Shown here in pieces: positions 34,627 through 46,034 of a stretch of 64,000 nucleotides of DNA. Origin of the DNA: Papaver somniferum (lineage: Eukaryota > Streptophyta > Magnoliopsida > Ranunculales > Papaveraceae). The translations under genes and the position numbers were made by a program. Where the stretch lies: assembly GCF_003573695.1 (NCBI RefSeq), contig NW_020621936.1, positions 186,001 to 250,000 of the forward strand. Reading direction: 5' to 3'. Numbering within the stretch: position 1 is the stretch's first letter; the number at the start of each line of letters is the position of its first letter. Below the pieces are notes generated by a model, which was given only the letters and a program-made list of their open reading frames with translations, was not told the DNA's origin and did no database searches.

Positions 34627-35210
34627 TACTAACAACAACCACCACTAATATTCCACCACTGCCACTAATATTCCACCACCACCACTAATATTTGGCCACC
34701 ACCGCCACCATTGTCGTTGATGTCACCACTGCTGCCGCCACCGCCACCATCGCCGCCGCCACTAATATTCCGCCACCACCACCGCCGCCGTCAAAATTTG
34801 GTATTAACAACCAAAGTTAATCCAAAAATTAAAAGTTCAAAAATAAATTTACTAATACATATTCCAGTTATTTTATTGTGTCAACAATCAAAGTTGATCC
34901 CAGTGAATGGAGTCAACAACCAAAGCTGATACAAATAACTAGAAAATAATCCAGTAGTTGTGTTAACAATAGAAATTGATCCCAGTGAATGGGGTTAACA
35001 ACCAAAGTTGGCACAATAACTGAAAAGTACTCCAGTTTTTTTTTGTTTCAACAATGGAAGTTGACCCAAAATAGTGGAACCCAGGTAAAATGTTTCCATA
35101 TTATAGTGTCAACAACCAAAGTTAATCCCAATAAATGGGATCAACAATGGAAGTTGATCCACAAAAATGGGATCAACAGTTGAAGTTGACACTATTTATA
35201 GAAGTTTGTT
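34627..35210. repeat. CCA-rich tract and repeated gttgatcc units
   Basis: 34627-34795 is a (CCACCN)-type tract with attta/atattcc interruptions. From 34800 to 35195, about ten loosely spaced units of the form tcaacaaccaaagttgatcc, each followed by (c)cagtgaatgg or similar, are seen, several in pairs. The same unit recurs at 35950-36055. These units lie in the host inverted-repeat element and not in the LTR element. Confidence 0.6.
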
Positions 35211-35536
35211 TCCTGTAAAAACCAATTAACCTGGAACTTGCGAACTGACATATGCGTAAGAAATATAAATCCGAATGTATATCATTACAAACATAACCAG
35301 TCCAAACCAAAAAGCATAAAAAAAGAAACATCCAACTAGTATGAAACCTAAAAAAGATGCAAAAAAAGTTGTAGTGAATCAACTTCAACACGTCAAGCCC
35401 TTTTGTACTCGAGCGGTGAATCAAAAATCTCAAATCCAAATTGTTATCCGACGATTGCAAAATCTAAACTCTGCAACAACCATGTTTGGCCTGAAACAAC
35501 CAAATTTTGACATAAAAAATGACATATACGAATGAG

Positions 35537-35608
35537 TGAACTTGGCGTGAGTTGAACACGCATCATATGACGTTGAGTCAGTCATGCTACCATTGCACCA
35601 CAAATTCA
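35537..35608 (-). tRNA. tRNA-Trp-like sequence, probably a pseudogene (CAA at anticodon position)
   Basis: The minus-strand 72 bases line up without gaps with plant nuclear tRNA-Trp: box A-like tggtgcaatggtagca, anticodon region ctgactcaacgtcat where tRNA-Trp has ctgactccagatcag, and T arm gcgtgttcaactcacgc with a perfect 5-bp stem. The anticodon is CAA and not CCA. The acceptor stem has several mismatches and two anticodon-stem pairs are lost, so it is probably not functional. It lies within repeat DNA and may be the head of a tRNA-derived element. Confidence 0.7.
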
Positions 35609-37075
35609 ACATTTGAAGAACTTTACAGCTATAAAAATCCAACAACAACACCACTACCATGAGTCGAACAACATATACAAACACAAACCAGCAAAAATCA
35701 CCAAATTCCAATATTACCACCAATCCAACACCACCACTACTACCAGCACCACACAAACACTACCACACCTGACACTTTCAAAAACCACAAAATACGAAAT
35801 CCAGAAGCACACTAGTCTTTATAATATTGATGTAAGAGAGGCAATACGAAATATGAAGTTAGCATTTTAGGTATTCGTTCTAAAAAGTAGCAAGAAATTA
35901 AGCTAATTTTTTTTAACAAACATGATTTAAACTACAAAGCATGACTGCTGTCAACGATAGAACTTGATCCCATAAATAGGATGAACAACAGTAGTTGATC
36001 CATAAAAAATGGTGTCAACAGTAGGAGTTGATGGGATCAACAACAGTAGTAGATCCCATAAAAATACGCCACCACCCTCACCACTACAATAAAAGCCACC
36101 ACCATCACCTGCAGTGCAACAAACATCCATCATCATTGTTGTAACAACACCTTTCACTACCTTTCACCACCTTCCACCACCACCACCACCACAACCACAA
36201 CAACAACACCAATACCAAAATATTACTATCACCACCACCACCACCACCACACTAGTACAAAAAACTCCATTTGCTTGTTTCACAAATAAATCACAATCAA
36301 GAGCTCAATTAAAAATCGAAATAAACAAAGAAATCATGTTGAATCAACACCAAAAAATCAAAGCCAAGATCAAATTTAGGCTACTACTTAGAATAACAGA
36401 AAGAGATCAAACTTATTTTTTAATATTTTTTTTTGATGATTGAATCTTCAGGTCCACTTATTGATGAAGATTTCCATCGTCTCTTCCCAACTGATACACA
36501 CCGTTATCAACGATTTCAGGTTCTTCAAGTTGAAATCAACTGAAATCGAAATGAATCTGATGTTTCTAATGACCAGGGTTAGGATTTGAAAATTAGGTTC
36601 TCACCAATTCGATCTATAAGTGGAAATCGATCTATAATCAATTTAGGAGATGGTGGTGCAGGTGGTGGATTCAATTTATTCGCCACCGCAGAAACTGACT
36701 TGGGATCTAATCGATTCATTAGGAGGTATAGAAACGGTGGTGATGGTTGTAACGATGGAGATGGTGGTGCTAATGGTGTTGGTTGCGGTGGTGACGTAAG
36801 AGATGGTGGTGGGACTGGTAGCAGTGATGGACAAGTGAAGAAGTTACGGGCTTTGGTGATGGCGGAGGGGGTGGTAGATGGAGAGAAAAGAATCAGATCT
36901 GAAAAGAAAAGAAAAGAATAAAAATGAAAATGATTTATTGTGTGGGGAGGATAAATATGGAAACAAAAAGAATGTTGATGGATCCCTGATGAGCTTATAG
37001 ATGGAGAGGGTATATACATTGTGTGATAAGGATATTTGTGAAGCCCATCAATACAAGGGACATTTACATAATTAC
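35609..37075. other. Repeat-derived DNA with CCA/GGT-rich tracts
   Basis: (CCACCA)n and (CAACAA)n tracts at 35650-35760 and 36160-36255 and a GGTGGT-rich stretch at 36645-36870 give long but low-complexity ORFs on both strands (Gly-rich on plus, Pro/Ser-rich on minus). No domain is recognisable. This is the right half of the interrupted inverted-repeat element. Confidence 0.5.
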
Positions 37076-37236
37076 CACTTTATATTTTTTCAGATCGGGT
37101 GCAAAACGATTATGTTTGGGCTTTTGAATTCAAAGCCTACAGTGTGGACCATGAATGATAAATCTATGATACTTAAGTGTAGGGTTTTTCCATTTAAACA
37201 CAAGGCAACATTGCATTATATAGACTCAAGATGTTA

Positions 37237-37616
37237 GGCTGAGTGTAGTGGATGAATTAGAGGGAATGATAGAGAAAGAAAATCGTGATGTAAAGTTTTT
37301 AAAATCTGAAACCCCGTTCCCTCTGCTCGAAAGCAGGGAAGGTGAGCGGGGATTTCAAAATAGACGAAGATTGCATCCTCGCCAGAAAAGGGAAAAAACG
37401 AGGATTCTTACTCTTTTATTATAATAAAAAACTAATTAAATATATTAATATCATATTTAGTGCTCACATTTAGTGTTTTATATAAATAAAATTCTTTTGG
37501 GCGACTTCCTCGCCCATATCCTAATTCCCTCCCTCACCACTATACTAAGACCTTACTCCAAGGTGACGTGGCGTCACTGTGCAACCCCTACCTTCCCTCC
37601 CCCACTACACTCAGCC
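37237..37616. mobile_element. Harbinger/Tourist-like MITE, 380 bp
   Basis: Terminal inverted repeats ggctgagtgtagtgg (37237) and ccactacactcagcc (ending 37616) are flanked by the trinucleotide TTA on both sides (37234-37236 and 37617-37619). A TTA target duplication is the mark of PIF/Harbinger elements. There is no coding. Confidence 0.85.
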
Positions 37617-37777
37617 TTATAGAGTACATTGTTGTTAAGAAACTGAGTTATCCACCTCTGTAGTACTGTACTAGATGTAGGTGGTATGTCATTTTAAAGT
37701 TAAGGATCAAATCAGAGTGATGTTAGTCTCCACTAAACTTCAGTAACATTTTAATCCTCTTCTTATTATCTTAAATA

Positions 37778-38146
37778 CTCCCTCCGTCCCACCATTAAGT
37801 GACCTATTTGATTTTATATTTTGTCCCACTGATAAGTGACCTATATCACTAAACAAGGAGATATTTCTAAAATTATCCTTTTACTTAATGATAAAAAATA
37901 TAAGAAATGTGCATAATTTGATAGACATGTTTATATTCGTTACGTAGGTGTTTTAAAATGCTTTTCAATGGTATGAAGTTTACGAACATCTGTGGAGTAG
38001 TTTAAGAGATAAATCATTTCTAAATTTCACTTGTTATTATCTATAAGGATATAATTGTAAAAAATGCTTAAAAATTACTCCTTTCCTTGCTTGCCTTAAA
38101 ATTGTGCAAACTTGAACTAGGTCACTTAATAGTGGGACGGAGGGAG
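37778..38146. mobile_element. Stowaway (Tc1/mariner) MITE, 369 bp
   Basis: The ends ctccctccgtccca (37778) and tgggacggagggag (ending 38146) are the classic Stowaway termini, flanked by TA on both sides (37776-37777 and 38147-38148). The subterminal phrase aagtgaccta is also inverted (taggtcactta). Confidence 0.95.
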
Positions 38147-38148
38147 TA

Positions 38149-39161
38149 GTTTTTAGAGAAAGAGAGTTTTATCCCTTTTCTTGTTTGTAACCCATTTCTT
38201 TCTGGATATTGAGCATCGTTGAACTTTGAAGGTGGTCACGCTGTAGACAGGACCCTAGCTATTGGAAATGAGTACAACGTATATGTTGTCCAGACTCCAG
38301 AGAAGTAACGCCTAAGATATCTCTATTGGAAATGAATTTATGTTGTCCAGAGTAGTAATGCTTAAGATATCTCAAATGTAAAAGGTTGAAGCCTGATGGG
38401 GCTGTACGTTTACCTTGTGGTCCATTGTTCATAAGCGCAAAGGAAACCTGCTAACCCCATAAACGCTTACCTAACATTTTGTACTTAGGGCACTACTGCT
38501 ACATTTTCATTGCGCGAACTTTGAAGGAACAATACGATGGGAGGGATTGTTTGGAGTATTTAACCGAAATTAGTATAAAATACAGCCAAAGTATGTGCAA
38601 TCCATATGGTTCGTGAACACCGGATTGCTAACTCTGGTACAATCTTTGAACTGCTCAAAATATTGTCACCCTCTTTCTGCGTCTTAATTATAGCTGCAAA
38701 AGGTTCAAAATTCATCCCAGTTAATGTAGACAGTGCTGTAACGGGTACTGGAGACATTTTGAGCGCTAGAGCTTGAACGGTACTCCCTCCAATACAGATG
38801 AAACCAGTCTATTATTTTAAAATGAAAGTATTATTATTCTGTTCGGGTGAATATAACTCATTTATGTTGAATCATAATGGGAATATGTTGTGCTGTCTTT
38901 CTTAATAAAATTATCAAGTTTAGTTAACAAAACTGCTATTTCGACAATTGGGAATACTCATTATGAAAAAGAAAATTAAGAAAATCCCACTTTTTTATTC
39001 GTAAATTCACTTCTTACATAATATGCAACATGTTCTGGTACTTGATCAATCAGATTGCTAACCAAGATAAGGTTGCTCTTAATTTAATGAAACATGCATT
39101 ACAACAATCCCAACTTCTTCTTCACCAGCTAATTAGCTGTACGCACTGGAATAGCTTTTAC
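38149..39161. other. Intergenic 3' of the dirigent gene; short unassigned ORF
   Basis: A small local duplication (tattggaaatgagt, gttgtccagact, taagatatctc) is present at about 38255-38365. A 65-codon minus ORF at 38560-38757 (MSPVPVTALSTLTGMNFEPF) has a protein-like composition, but I do not recognise it; it may be a gene fragment. Confidence 0.35.
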
Positions 39162-39751
39162 TTACCAACACTCGTACAAATTAATTTCCACCCTTAGTCT
39201 AAAATATACCTCACCTTCAAAAGCATCGGTCATTATAGTGGCAATCCCACGAGCCATGAAGAAATCACCTGTACCACCAACCACCGATATATCCCTAGTT
39301 TTGTTCATTAAAGGACCGGCTCCAATGAAATTTATAGTGCCTTGATGATCAGTAGAATTAAAAACAAAAGAAAATCCTAACCAAGCAGTGTAAGTATTCT
39401 TCGTGTCATATATGTTAAATCCTTGTGCTCGGCCGACTGGTGGAGAATGTAGATTGTTGTCTAAAGTAATTGGATCACCGAAAACTGCAATGTTTCCGAA
39501 ATGAAACTGACCAGCTAAAATCGTCATATTAGCTCCTTGAGGAGCTGCTACGATTGCGGATGTCGCATTTGCTGCATTTTGGCCGTTGTAGATAATGTCA
39601 TGGAAGTAAAAAACTAAGCTCTACATGGTTTGTATTGCTTGGGTTTGCCATAGCGCATGGCAGCAACAGTAGAACCAGAGATGTAGATATAGAAGATGGA
39701 GATGACGAGAATGAGGCGATATGAAGAATCCAAGATTGTTTTTGCTGCCAT
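39162..39751 (-). pseudogene. Dirigent family protein gene with one frameshift
   Basis: The start at 39751 gives MAAKTILDSSYRLILVISIF and a hydrophobic signal peptide, then KPKQYKPC. One base appears lost near 39625, after which the next frame reads [21 protein letters not shown] and joins the dirigent core without further breaks. That core has [47 protein letters not shown] and the conserved [20 protein letters not shown], ending EINLYECW at 39162. The total of about 190 residues is the normal family size. Dirigent proteins are secreted and guide stereoselective radical coupling in lignan synthesis. The single break could be a sequencing error, in which case the gene is functional. Confidence 0.88.
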
Positions 39752-39868
39752 TATAAGTGTTTTTATCTTGCCTTTGATAAAGGAGATGAAAAGCTTGACT
39801 CGGAAATGTATGAAGCGGTGCTGGGATCCAAGTCTATAAGCAATAATATTTGGTTATATGTCTCTCTC

Positions 39869-39877
39869 TATATATAG
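39869..39877 (-). promoter_or_regulatory. Candidate TATA box of the dirigent gene
   Basis: ctatatatag on the minus strand lies about 118 bases before the start codon at 39751, a usual distance in plants; a CT-rich stretch follows it downstream. Confidence 0.5.
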
Positions 39878-39957
39878 GACGATTAATGGATACTGTCTAT
39901 ATTCGTCATTTATTTTTCTTTCTTTTCTTTGCTTTGTTTTTTTTAAATGTTTTTCGG

Positions 39958-40110
39958 TAACTATTAATATTGTTGTCGTTACATGGCATATTGATGCCCT
40001 ATGACTGTTAGCAGGGATACTTATGAAAGCCCTCATCATTTCTTTAATATTGTTGTCGTTACTTGGTATATTGATGCCCTATGATTGTTAGTGTTGATCC
40101 TTGTCAAAGC

Positions 40111-40147
<37 letters not shown>
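39958..40147. repeat. Tandem duplication and T36 homopolymer upstream of the dirigent gene
   Basis: The phrase aatattgttgtcgtta, followed by atattgatgccctatga, occurs at about 39966 and again at about 40049, a period of about 83 bases. It is followed by 36 consecutive T (40112-40147). The T-run could be the tail of a minus-strand retroposed sequence to its right; no target duplication was found. Confidence 0.6.
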
Positions 40148-40148
<1 letters not shown>

Positions 40149-42780
40149 TACCTCGAAGGTTTAGGTTCCTTTATATACACCTAAAAACATTACACAAAAT
40201 TGGTTAATTAATGCAATAACGATAATTTCTGGGTGAAAAAAACATGTAAAATTTGATACTGTTCAAATGGACGAGAATGTAAACATAGCCAGGATGTAAA
40301 CAGTTTCATCCATCCATTTTCAAATACTTTTTCTTATTTTTAATTTACATTAGGATGCATCCAGCTTCATCCTCGCTCTTTTTTAAGTTTAAGACAGGAT
40401 GAATCCAGTTTTATTCTTGCTATTTTTTTGTGTCCATTTCACCCATACTGATTTTTACTCGTCCATTAGAACCATGTTTTAAAAATATTTGGACAAATGA
40501 CCCATTTTCCGAAAACATTAACAATATCCTTTTATTTATTTTTTATTTTTAAAAAGAGGAAAAAACCTCTAAACAATCATTCATAAGTCTGATTATGGTA
40601 GTCGGAAAACCTCAAAGAATTTTTCAAGTTCACGATACAATCATTGAATCTATAGTATCTCCCCAAATTCTTTCCTACCAAATTTTCGCGTACAAACATT
40701 TCGACCGTTTCAAAAATCCAAAAGGACCAAACCATATCAGGTGGCCAAATAATCCAGTGAAGAATAGTTTGCATCACTGTGTATAACAGTAATGGAATCT
40801 TATAAGATCCAACCGGTTTTTTTTAGTAGCAATAACCACATCAGATGGCCAAACTAGCCAAACAAGACTAGTTTGCATCACTGCACATAGCAGCAATGTG
40901 ATCTTGTTTAGATCCAACCTAGTTTTGCTAAATACAGGTGAATCAAAGTAATAACAACTAAGATTTTCAAAGTGACAGTAACTAAAGTTTTCAAAGTAAC
41001 AGAAACATAGGTCTTCTTCTGAATCGGTAATAAAAGGTCTGAATCAGGCTGAGTTGGGATGAATCGGCATGGGAGTCTTGATAACAGTTGCTAGAACAAA
41101 TGATGTTGATGACGAACTTGAACTTGTTGTTGGATTTTCTGTCTTTGTTTTCGATGCTAAGGTTGATGCCGTTCTTATTTCCGCAGTATTTGATTTCTTT
41201 CCATTGAAAATCATGTGCCAACTCTTCAAAAACTCTTCATAGATGAAGCAGACAGGCAAAAATCCTTAACAAAAACCCAAATCTAAACTAGAATAATCAA
41301 ACTGAGATCTATTACTGTAGTCAAATTAAGGATAAGATAAATCAAACTTTGATAAGAAAACAGTAAGAAAAGAGAAAATAGGGAAGAAAAAACCTAAAAC
41401 TATCAACAAAGTAAGAAAAAAACACTACACAGAAAGGAACAGATGAAGAAGAGGGTTTTAATGTTGTGGTCGGCTCAGATCCGCTCACATCGAGCAGATC
41501 TGAGTCGTCGGCAAAACTAGAGTTGTTGTGTTTCTCTTATCGAAAGGTTTTAGGGAGAGAGAAAGGTTTTTTGTGTTAATCTTCCTGCCCCGTCAAAAAT
41601 ATTTATCTTGTGTACCCATAAATCACCCGGATCTAACAGGTTACATATCGAAAATTTTGAGAAACAGAAACATTAATAGATTTTAGTGTCGCTAGGGTTT
41701 TAAGAGCAAATCCAAAAAAAATCTTCATTATCAGCTACACGAATCTAAGCTCACTATGTAATCGAAAACTCAAAACTCCCCTCTTATTTCGCTTAATAAA
41801 ATCCAGCATCACGAATAAATCCCTGTTACGTTTGATTTTTATTGGTTGACTGATTAAAACCCTTCTAGAATAGGAACCAAACTAAAGCTCATATTTATCG
41901 AATCTGGTTTTGAAAACCATTGACAAAATGATGGGCGCACAACTTATTACAGATTTTCCGTTGTGTGAGCAAAAGGAAAAATGCCCGAGCGACCAGACTT
42001 AACATGAATGTAGCAACTGGAGCCATTCTAAAAAAAAATGGAGAAATTAGCACTTCATTCTCCCAATGTGTTTCTCAACTCCTAAATTGACTCTTCTCTG
42101 ACACAAATTATCCAACATTCTTTCTTTCACTAGAGAATGGTTTACAAAGGTATACACATAGAATTTGTAAAGTTGTTGTTATACAATAGTTTCATATCAC
42201 AAATTCATTGCAGTTGACGTTTGAAGTGAAATTTGAGTTTGAAATGATTGTGTTTGTTATTCTATCTCAATAACCAACGAACAAGACTTTGTTCAGAATA
42301 TTCTTTGACTCCCTGTTATGTCTCGACGATTCTAAATATAACTTTTTTAATTGAAGCATTTCAAAATTTATTTGTATGTTCTTTCATTCCAAAAAATTTC
42401 TTCGAATATGTTTTAACTAATTTCTTCTTGAGTCCCTCAGAATATGGTTCAATCTATAACTCTTGCAAATGGGTCTATCAATTCCGTAGTAGAGTTACTT
42501 GGAGTTTTCCTATATTCTTCCACAACATACAATTTTGTGTACTAGTATAGAGATTTTTATTTTTATTGAGGGGTATGACTATAAAAAAGATTCAAATAAT
42601 TTTGGGATTTTTACGTCAACTAAATCATGACTAACTAATGGGGGTACCGTTATTGATCTTAAGGGGTATATAAAGAAACACCCTATTTATGATACCATAA
42701 CAAACTTTTGAGAGCTTTTTCACGGTATTAAAACCTCAAATCAACATCAAAGATTCCTAAATAACATTTAAATTGGATGT
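40148..42780. other. Non-coding repeat-derived DNA
   Basis: Repeated motifs include ggatgaatcca/gatgcatcca (40270-40420), a direct repeat of about 100 bp with a period of about 108 (cagatggccaaa, tagtttgcatcactg, gatccaacc; about 40735-40825 and 40840-40925), and a segment at 40450-40530 (actcgtccatt..ccattttccgaaaa) shared with about 49505-49560. A minus ORF at 41044-41259 is Ser/Thr-rich and unassigned. At 42540-42690 the right end of the inverted-repeat family at 18848-19897 is seen. No gene is supported. Confidence 0.45.
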
Positions 42781-42789
42781 TCAAAGAGT

Positions 42790-43600
42790 CTAGACTAGGG
42801 GTTTCGTTAGAAAAGCTTTCACCAAAGTAGGTATGTCGGCAGTCTTTATAGAATACATCATGTTATGCATCTCATCAGTCACATACTCGATCAAAATTTA
42901 CGGTACACTGTATGGATACATCACTGCAACTAGAGGAATAAGGCAAGGAAGCCCACTTTCTTCCTTTGTGTTTATTATTTGTGAAGAAATTCTTTCAACA
43001 ATCTTGGGAAACCTAGAGGACCAAAAAGCAGTGGAGAAATTACGCGTCTCACAAAAAGCCCCGCAAATTCTTCACCTTATGTATACAAACAATCTCCTCA
43101 TAACATATAAGGCATCGACAGAAGGCACTAACCAATACTCAAGCATTTTCTCCAAGTGTACAATACCTCAGCAGGTCAAAAAATTAATTAGTACATCATA
43201 ATCCATCATTATTCATCACCCCAAGGCTTGATCGCAACAAGTGGCTGCTCTTCACCAAGCTTTCAAAATTTCCACAACATCAACTCCCATTATCTACCTA
43301 GGAGTCCAATTCAAACAAGGTAGATCTTCTCGTCATATTTTTGAACCTCTGGTTCATCGGGTGGTACGCAAATTGAAAGGTTAGATGACGAAATGCTTAA
43401 CGAATTCAGGGAGACTGGCACTCATAAGATCTTCTCTGACCCCCTACTGCCAACCATATCATGCAAGCACAACTTCTCCCTACCCACGTGCATAAGAAAA
43501 TAAATCGCATATCACCATGAATTTTTTCTAGGGACATGATCTGTCCGTAAGGAAACTTCACCCCTAGGTTGGGATAAGTTGACCAGGTCCAAATCAGAAG
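42790..43600 (+). pseudogene. LINE reverse transcriptase remnant
   Basis: The plus frame at 42833-43201 reads TATRGIRQGSPLSSFVFIIC, the block GIRQGDPLSPxLFIIC of non-LTR reverse transcriptases, then ILHLMYTNNLLITYKAS, where the catalytic YADD-type box has become YTNN. In the following stretch TPIIYLGVQFKQGRSS and TKCLTNSGRLALIRSSL match the thumb region (YLGxPL, LSxAGRxxLIxSVL). Both ends are lost. It is a different and older LINE than that at 15278-22903. Confidence 0.7.
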
Positions 43601-43627
43601 GCGGCTCGGTATCCGAAGCAGTAGTGA

Positions 43628-45290
43628 TCATAACTTACCGCTAGTAATAAAATGTGTTTGGAACATCCGCGAGAAACCGAATTCAATTTGGGGTACCTTC
43701 TGCAATGAAAATATCCAAAAACAACCATAGGATTGACACTTCTTAGTTAACTTCTTCAACTCATTTCTTTTTTGTTTTTTCTCTTCACGCTCATCCTCAG
43801 TTGTTAAATATTCCGGTCCAAAATTCGTTTTATTCCTTTTATATGTAAACTTTACGTATCTCTCGGTCGACCCAAGTTCATTCATCACAGATAGAGGTTG
43901 TGATGTGATAATTTCTTCTAAGTTTATGGCTTCGGGAATATCATCAATCATGTCAATGTTTTTGATTACTTGGTTTTATGGTTTTCATCAAGTGATAACA
44001 CCAGATGAATGTGGTTTTCATCCAGTGATAACATAGTATGAATATGGTTTTCATTTTGCAAAAGTAAGGGATATTATAGATTTTACCTGGTTGTTTGAAA
44101 AATTCTCCAGCTTCGCCTCGATATCGCAAGATACTTGATAAAAGTCCCATCTTGCAAACCTTGGTAACCCATCATTGTCGGCTTTCCTTTCAATGCCTTT
44201 CATATGTTCAAATATCCATAACTGCAACAACAACAACAGGTAGAAGATAAAAATCACCACATGCTACATTGGTTCAATGAATAAAATTAAAAAAAATCAA
44301 AAGATAGAAGATGATGAAACTCACCAGGAAATAAAAGTTGCAACCATTGAAAAAGTAAAGTGTATTGTGTACGACTGCAATACTTTGCATTAGATGCTCA
44401 TCAATAGGATTCGACCATGGGACTCTTTAACGGTATCGATCAACTTTAGGCAGTTCAAATACTTGTAATTGATATACATACCTCCGGTGTTTGTGAACAA
44501 GATTGTACAAAACATGAACAATAACAAAAGTATCACCAACTTTTATTCTTTGACTTCTTATTTTATAACAGCCTCTATTCTTTTAACGATGTACATCTTC
44601 TCCAATTTGTCTCCAGTATTCTTCTCTTTGTATGTCATTTTCTTCTCTTTTGCTCCAGGTTTCTTCTTTTCATCTTCCATTTAATTGTTTTCATCATCCC
44701 TTATCTTTGGCTCCAAAAAGTACTTTGTGTAAAATGTAAAAGTTTTCAAGCTAGGGTCTTCCTTTGGTCCACAAAGTTCTTTATCTTCTTTACTCGTATA
44801 TATTTTCTTCATTTTGAAGATAACAACAAGATGGTTTGCGTCGGTCTTCAAAACTTGATCACCGATCTTGAATGTTTGTTCGGGTCAAAACTTCTTATGA
44901 TGCAGTCTAATGCCTTTGGAGCTTTGCCAAATTCACCCTTGCCCACCTTTCCTTCTTTGATCACCTCAATAAAGTTCTATAATTTAGTTTTCCTTAATTC
45001 ATTCTCTTGTTTTTCTGAGAATTCCAGTGAAGGCGGCAACTCAACCGTTGGTTTCATTTTTGATCGAAATATTTTATTCCCTTCCTTTTTATCCAACTAT
45101 TTTTTATCCAATTCTTCATCCACATTCATATCATGCATATTCCTTGTGCTTGATTCACCATCCACATTTACATCATGCATATTCTTGGTTCTTACTTCAG
45201 CATCCACGTTCACGTCATGCCTATTCTTGGTTCTTGCTTCAGCATCAGCACTCTTCTTGCTATTGCTTCCTACAACAATTTAAGTCGAAA
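43628..45290 (-). pseudogene. Decayed multi-exon gene with a DUF1985-like segment (Ulp1-protease-associated family)
   Basis: On the minus strand, WSNPIDEHLMQSIAVVHNTL and YFFNGCNFYFL (about 44430-44325) are followed by a gt donor, an intron ending in cag, and then LWIFEHMKGIERKADNDGLPRF in pieces (about 44235-44110). The pattern (FNGxxxFL / LWxxExM / LPRxxRW) recalls DUF1985, which in plants often precedes a Ulp1 cysteine protease and is spread by Mutator-like elements. A further charged ORF (43951-43628, TYKRNKTNFGPEYLTTEDER) lies downstream. Upstream (45280-45120) an acidic repeat (RTKNMHDVNVDGE-type) is present three to four times. Stops at about 45090, 44420 and elsewhere show decay. Family assignment is tentative. 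Confidence 0.42.
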
Positions 45291-45295
45291 CCAAT

Positions 45296-46034
45296 TACAT
45301 CATATTTTAAAGCTAGATGAAAATCAGTTACATCCTATCTTTAAAGTTAGATGACAACCAGTTTCTGCAAGTATCAGATGAAAACCAGTTACATCCATGA
45401 ATATATCAAACTAATCATTGGTTTGTTAGCAGCAATCCCATCAAATGCAGCACATATACTAAGTAATCATGTAATCATTTGCGTACAATAGAATTTCGAT
45501 AAATTAATCCTCGATAAATTAATTACTTCGCTAAAATGATAAAATTCTGGTCCCAACTAGGCTTGTGTAAGCTAAATTTTAACTCGATAAATTAATAACT
45601 TCGCTAAAATAATAAATCTTTTTGGTCCCAAGGCTATTAATTTATCGAAGTTTTACTGTACTACTATAAAAGTAGTTCAAATCTAACAGAAACTTTCTTT
45701 CAGCATATGCGAGTGATTTGGTACTCTTTCTCTCATGCATTTCCTAAATAGGTATCTCTACGGCATCTAATGATCGCCAAAACTAATACATATAAGGTTC
45801 ACAACCATACAAGCATTTAACAGAAAATTTCATTCTTGCCAAGTAAGACATATTCTGAATATCGCCAGTTTCATCCAATACAGTTTTATTACAACCTAAT
45901 CATTAAAATTAGAACCACTAACAGATGCAAACAAGTTACATCCTAACTTAAAGCTAGATGAAAACCAGTTTCTGCATGTAATACAGATAACTAGTTACAT
46001 CATTACAACAACCAAATGCAAACCAGTTCCATCT
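45296..46034. repeat. Scattered agatgaaaaccagttacatcc units
   Basis: A loose unit (gatgaaaaccagtt followed by acatcc or tctgca) occurs about seven times from 45310 to 46034, and again after the solo LTR near 48865. Spacing is irregular. It seems to be part of the repeat into which the solo LTR inserted. Confidence 0.55.
45486..45658. mobile_element. Emigrant-like MITE, 173 bp
   Basis: The ends caatagaatttcgataaatt (45486) and aatttatcgaagttttactg (ending 45658) resemble the Emigrant/pogo-type termini CAGTAAAACCTCTATAAATT. The element is flanked by TA on both sides. Internal cgataaattaat and ggtcccaa phrases are repeated inverted. Confidence 0.8.

Larger units (their letters stand above)
25930..37075. 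mobile_element. Older inverted-repeat element split by the Sirevirus-like insertion
   Basis: Left-end phrases (aacaaatatacccttatac, aaatataccctta, at about 25965-26000) match the complement of the right end around 37005-37060 (gggtatatacattgtgtg, aaggatatttgtg). Both ends are followed inward by T-rich DNA and then (CCACCA)-type repeats, in mirror order. Between the ends lie the 8481-bp LTR element and about 2.5 kb of sequence with (CCA)n tracts and repeated gtcaacaaccaaagttgatcc-like units. The outer boundaries are approximate and no target duplication was established. Confidence 0.45.

Noticed and set aside
36586..37019. Gly-rich (plus) and Pro-rich (minus) ORFs
   Set aside because: Low-complexity GGT/CCA repeats produce both; no domain.
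44831..45320. Plus-strand Ser/Phe-rich ORFs
   Set aside because: The opposite strand reads as charged, repeat-bearing protein; the plus ORFs are shadows.
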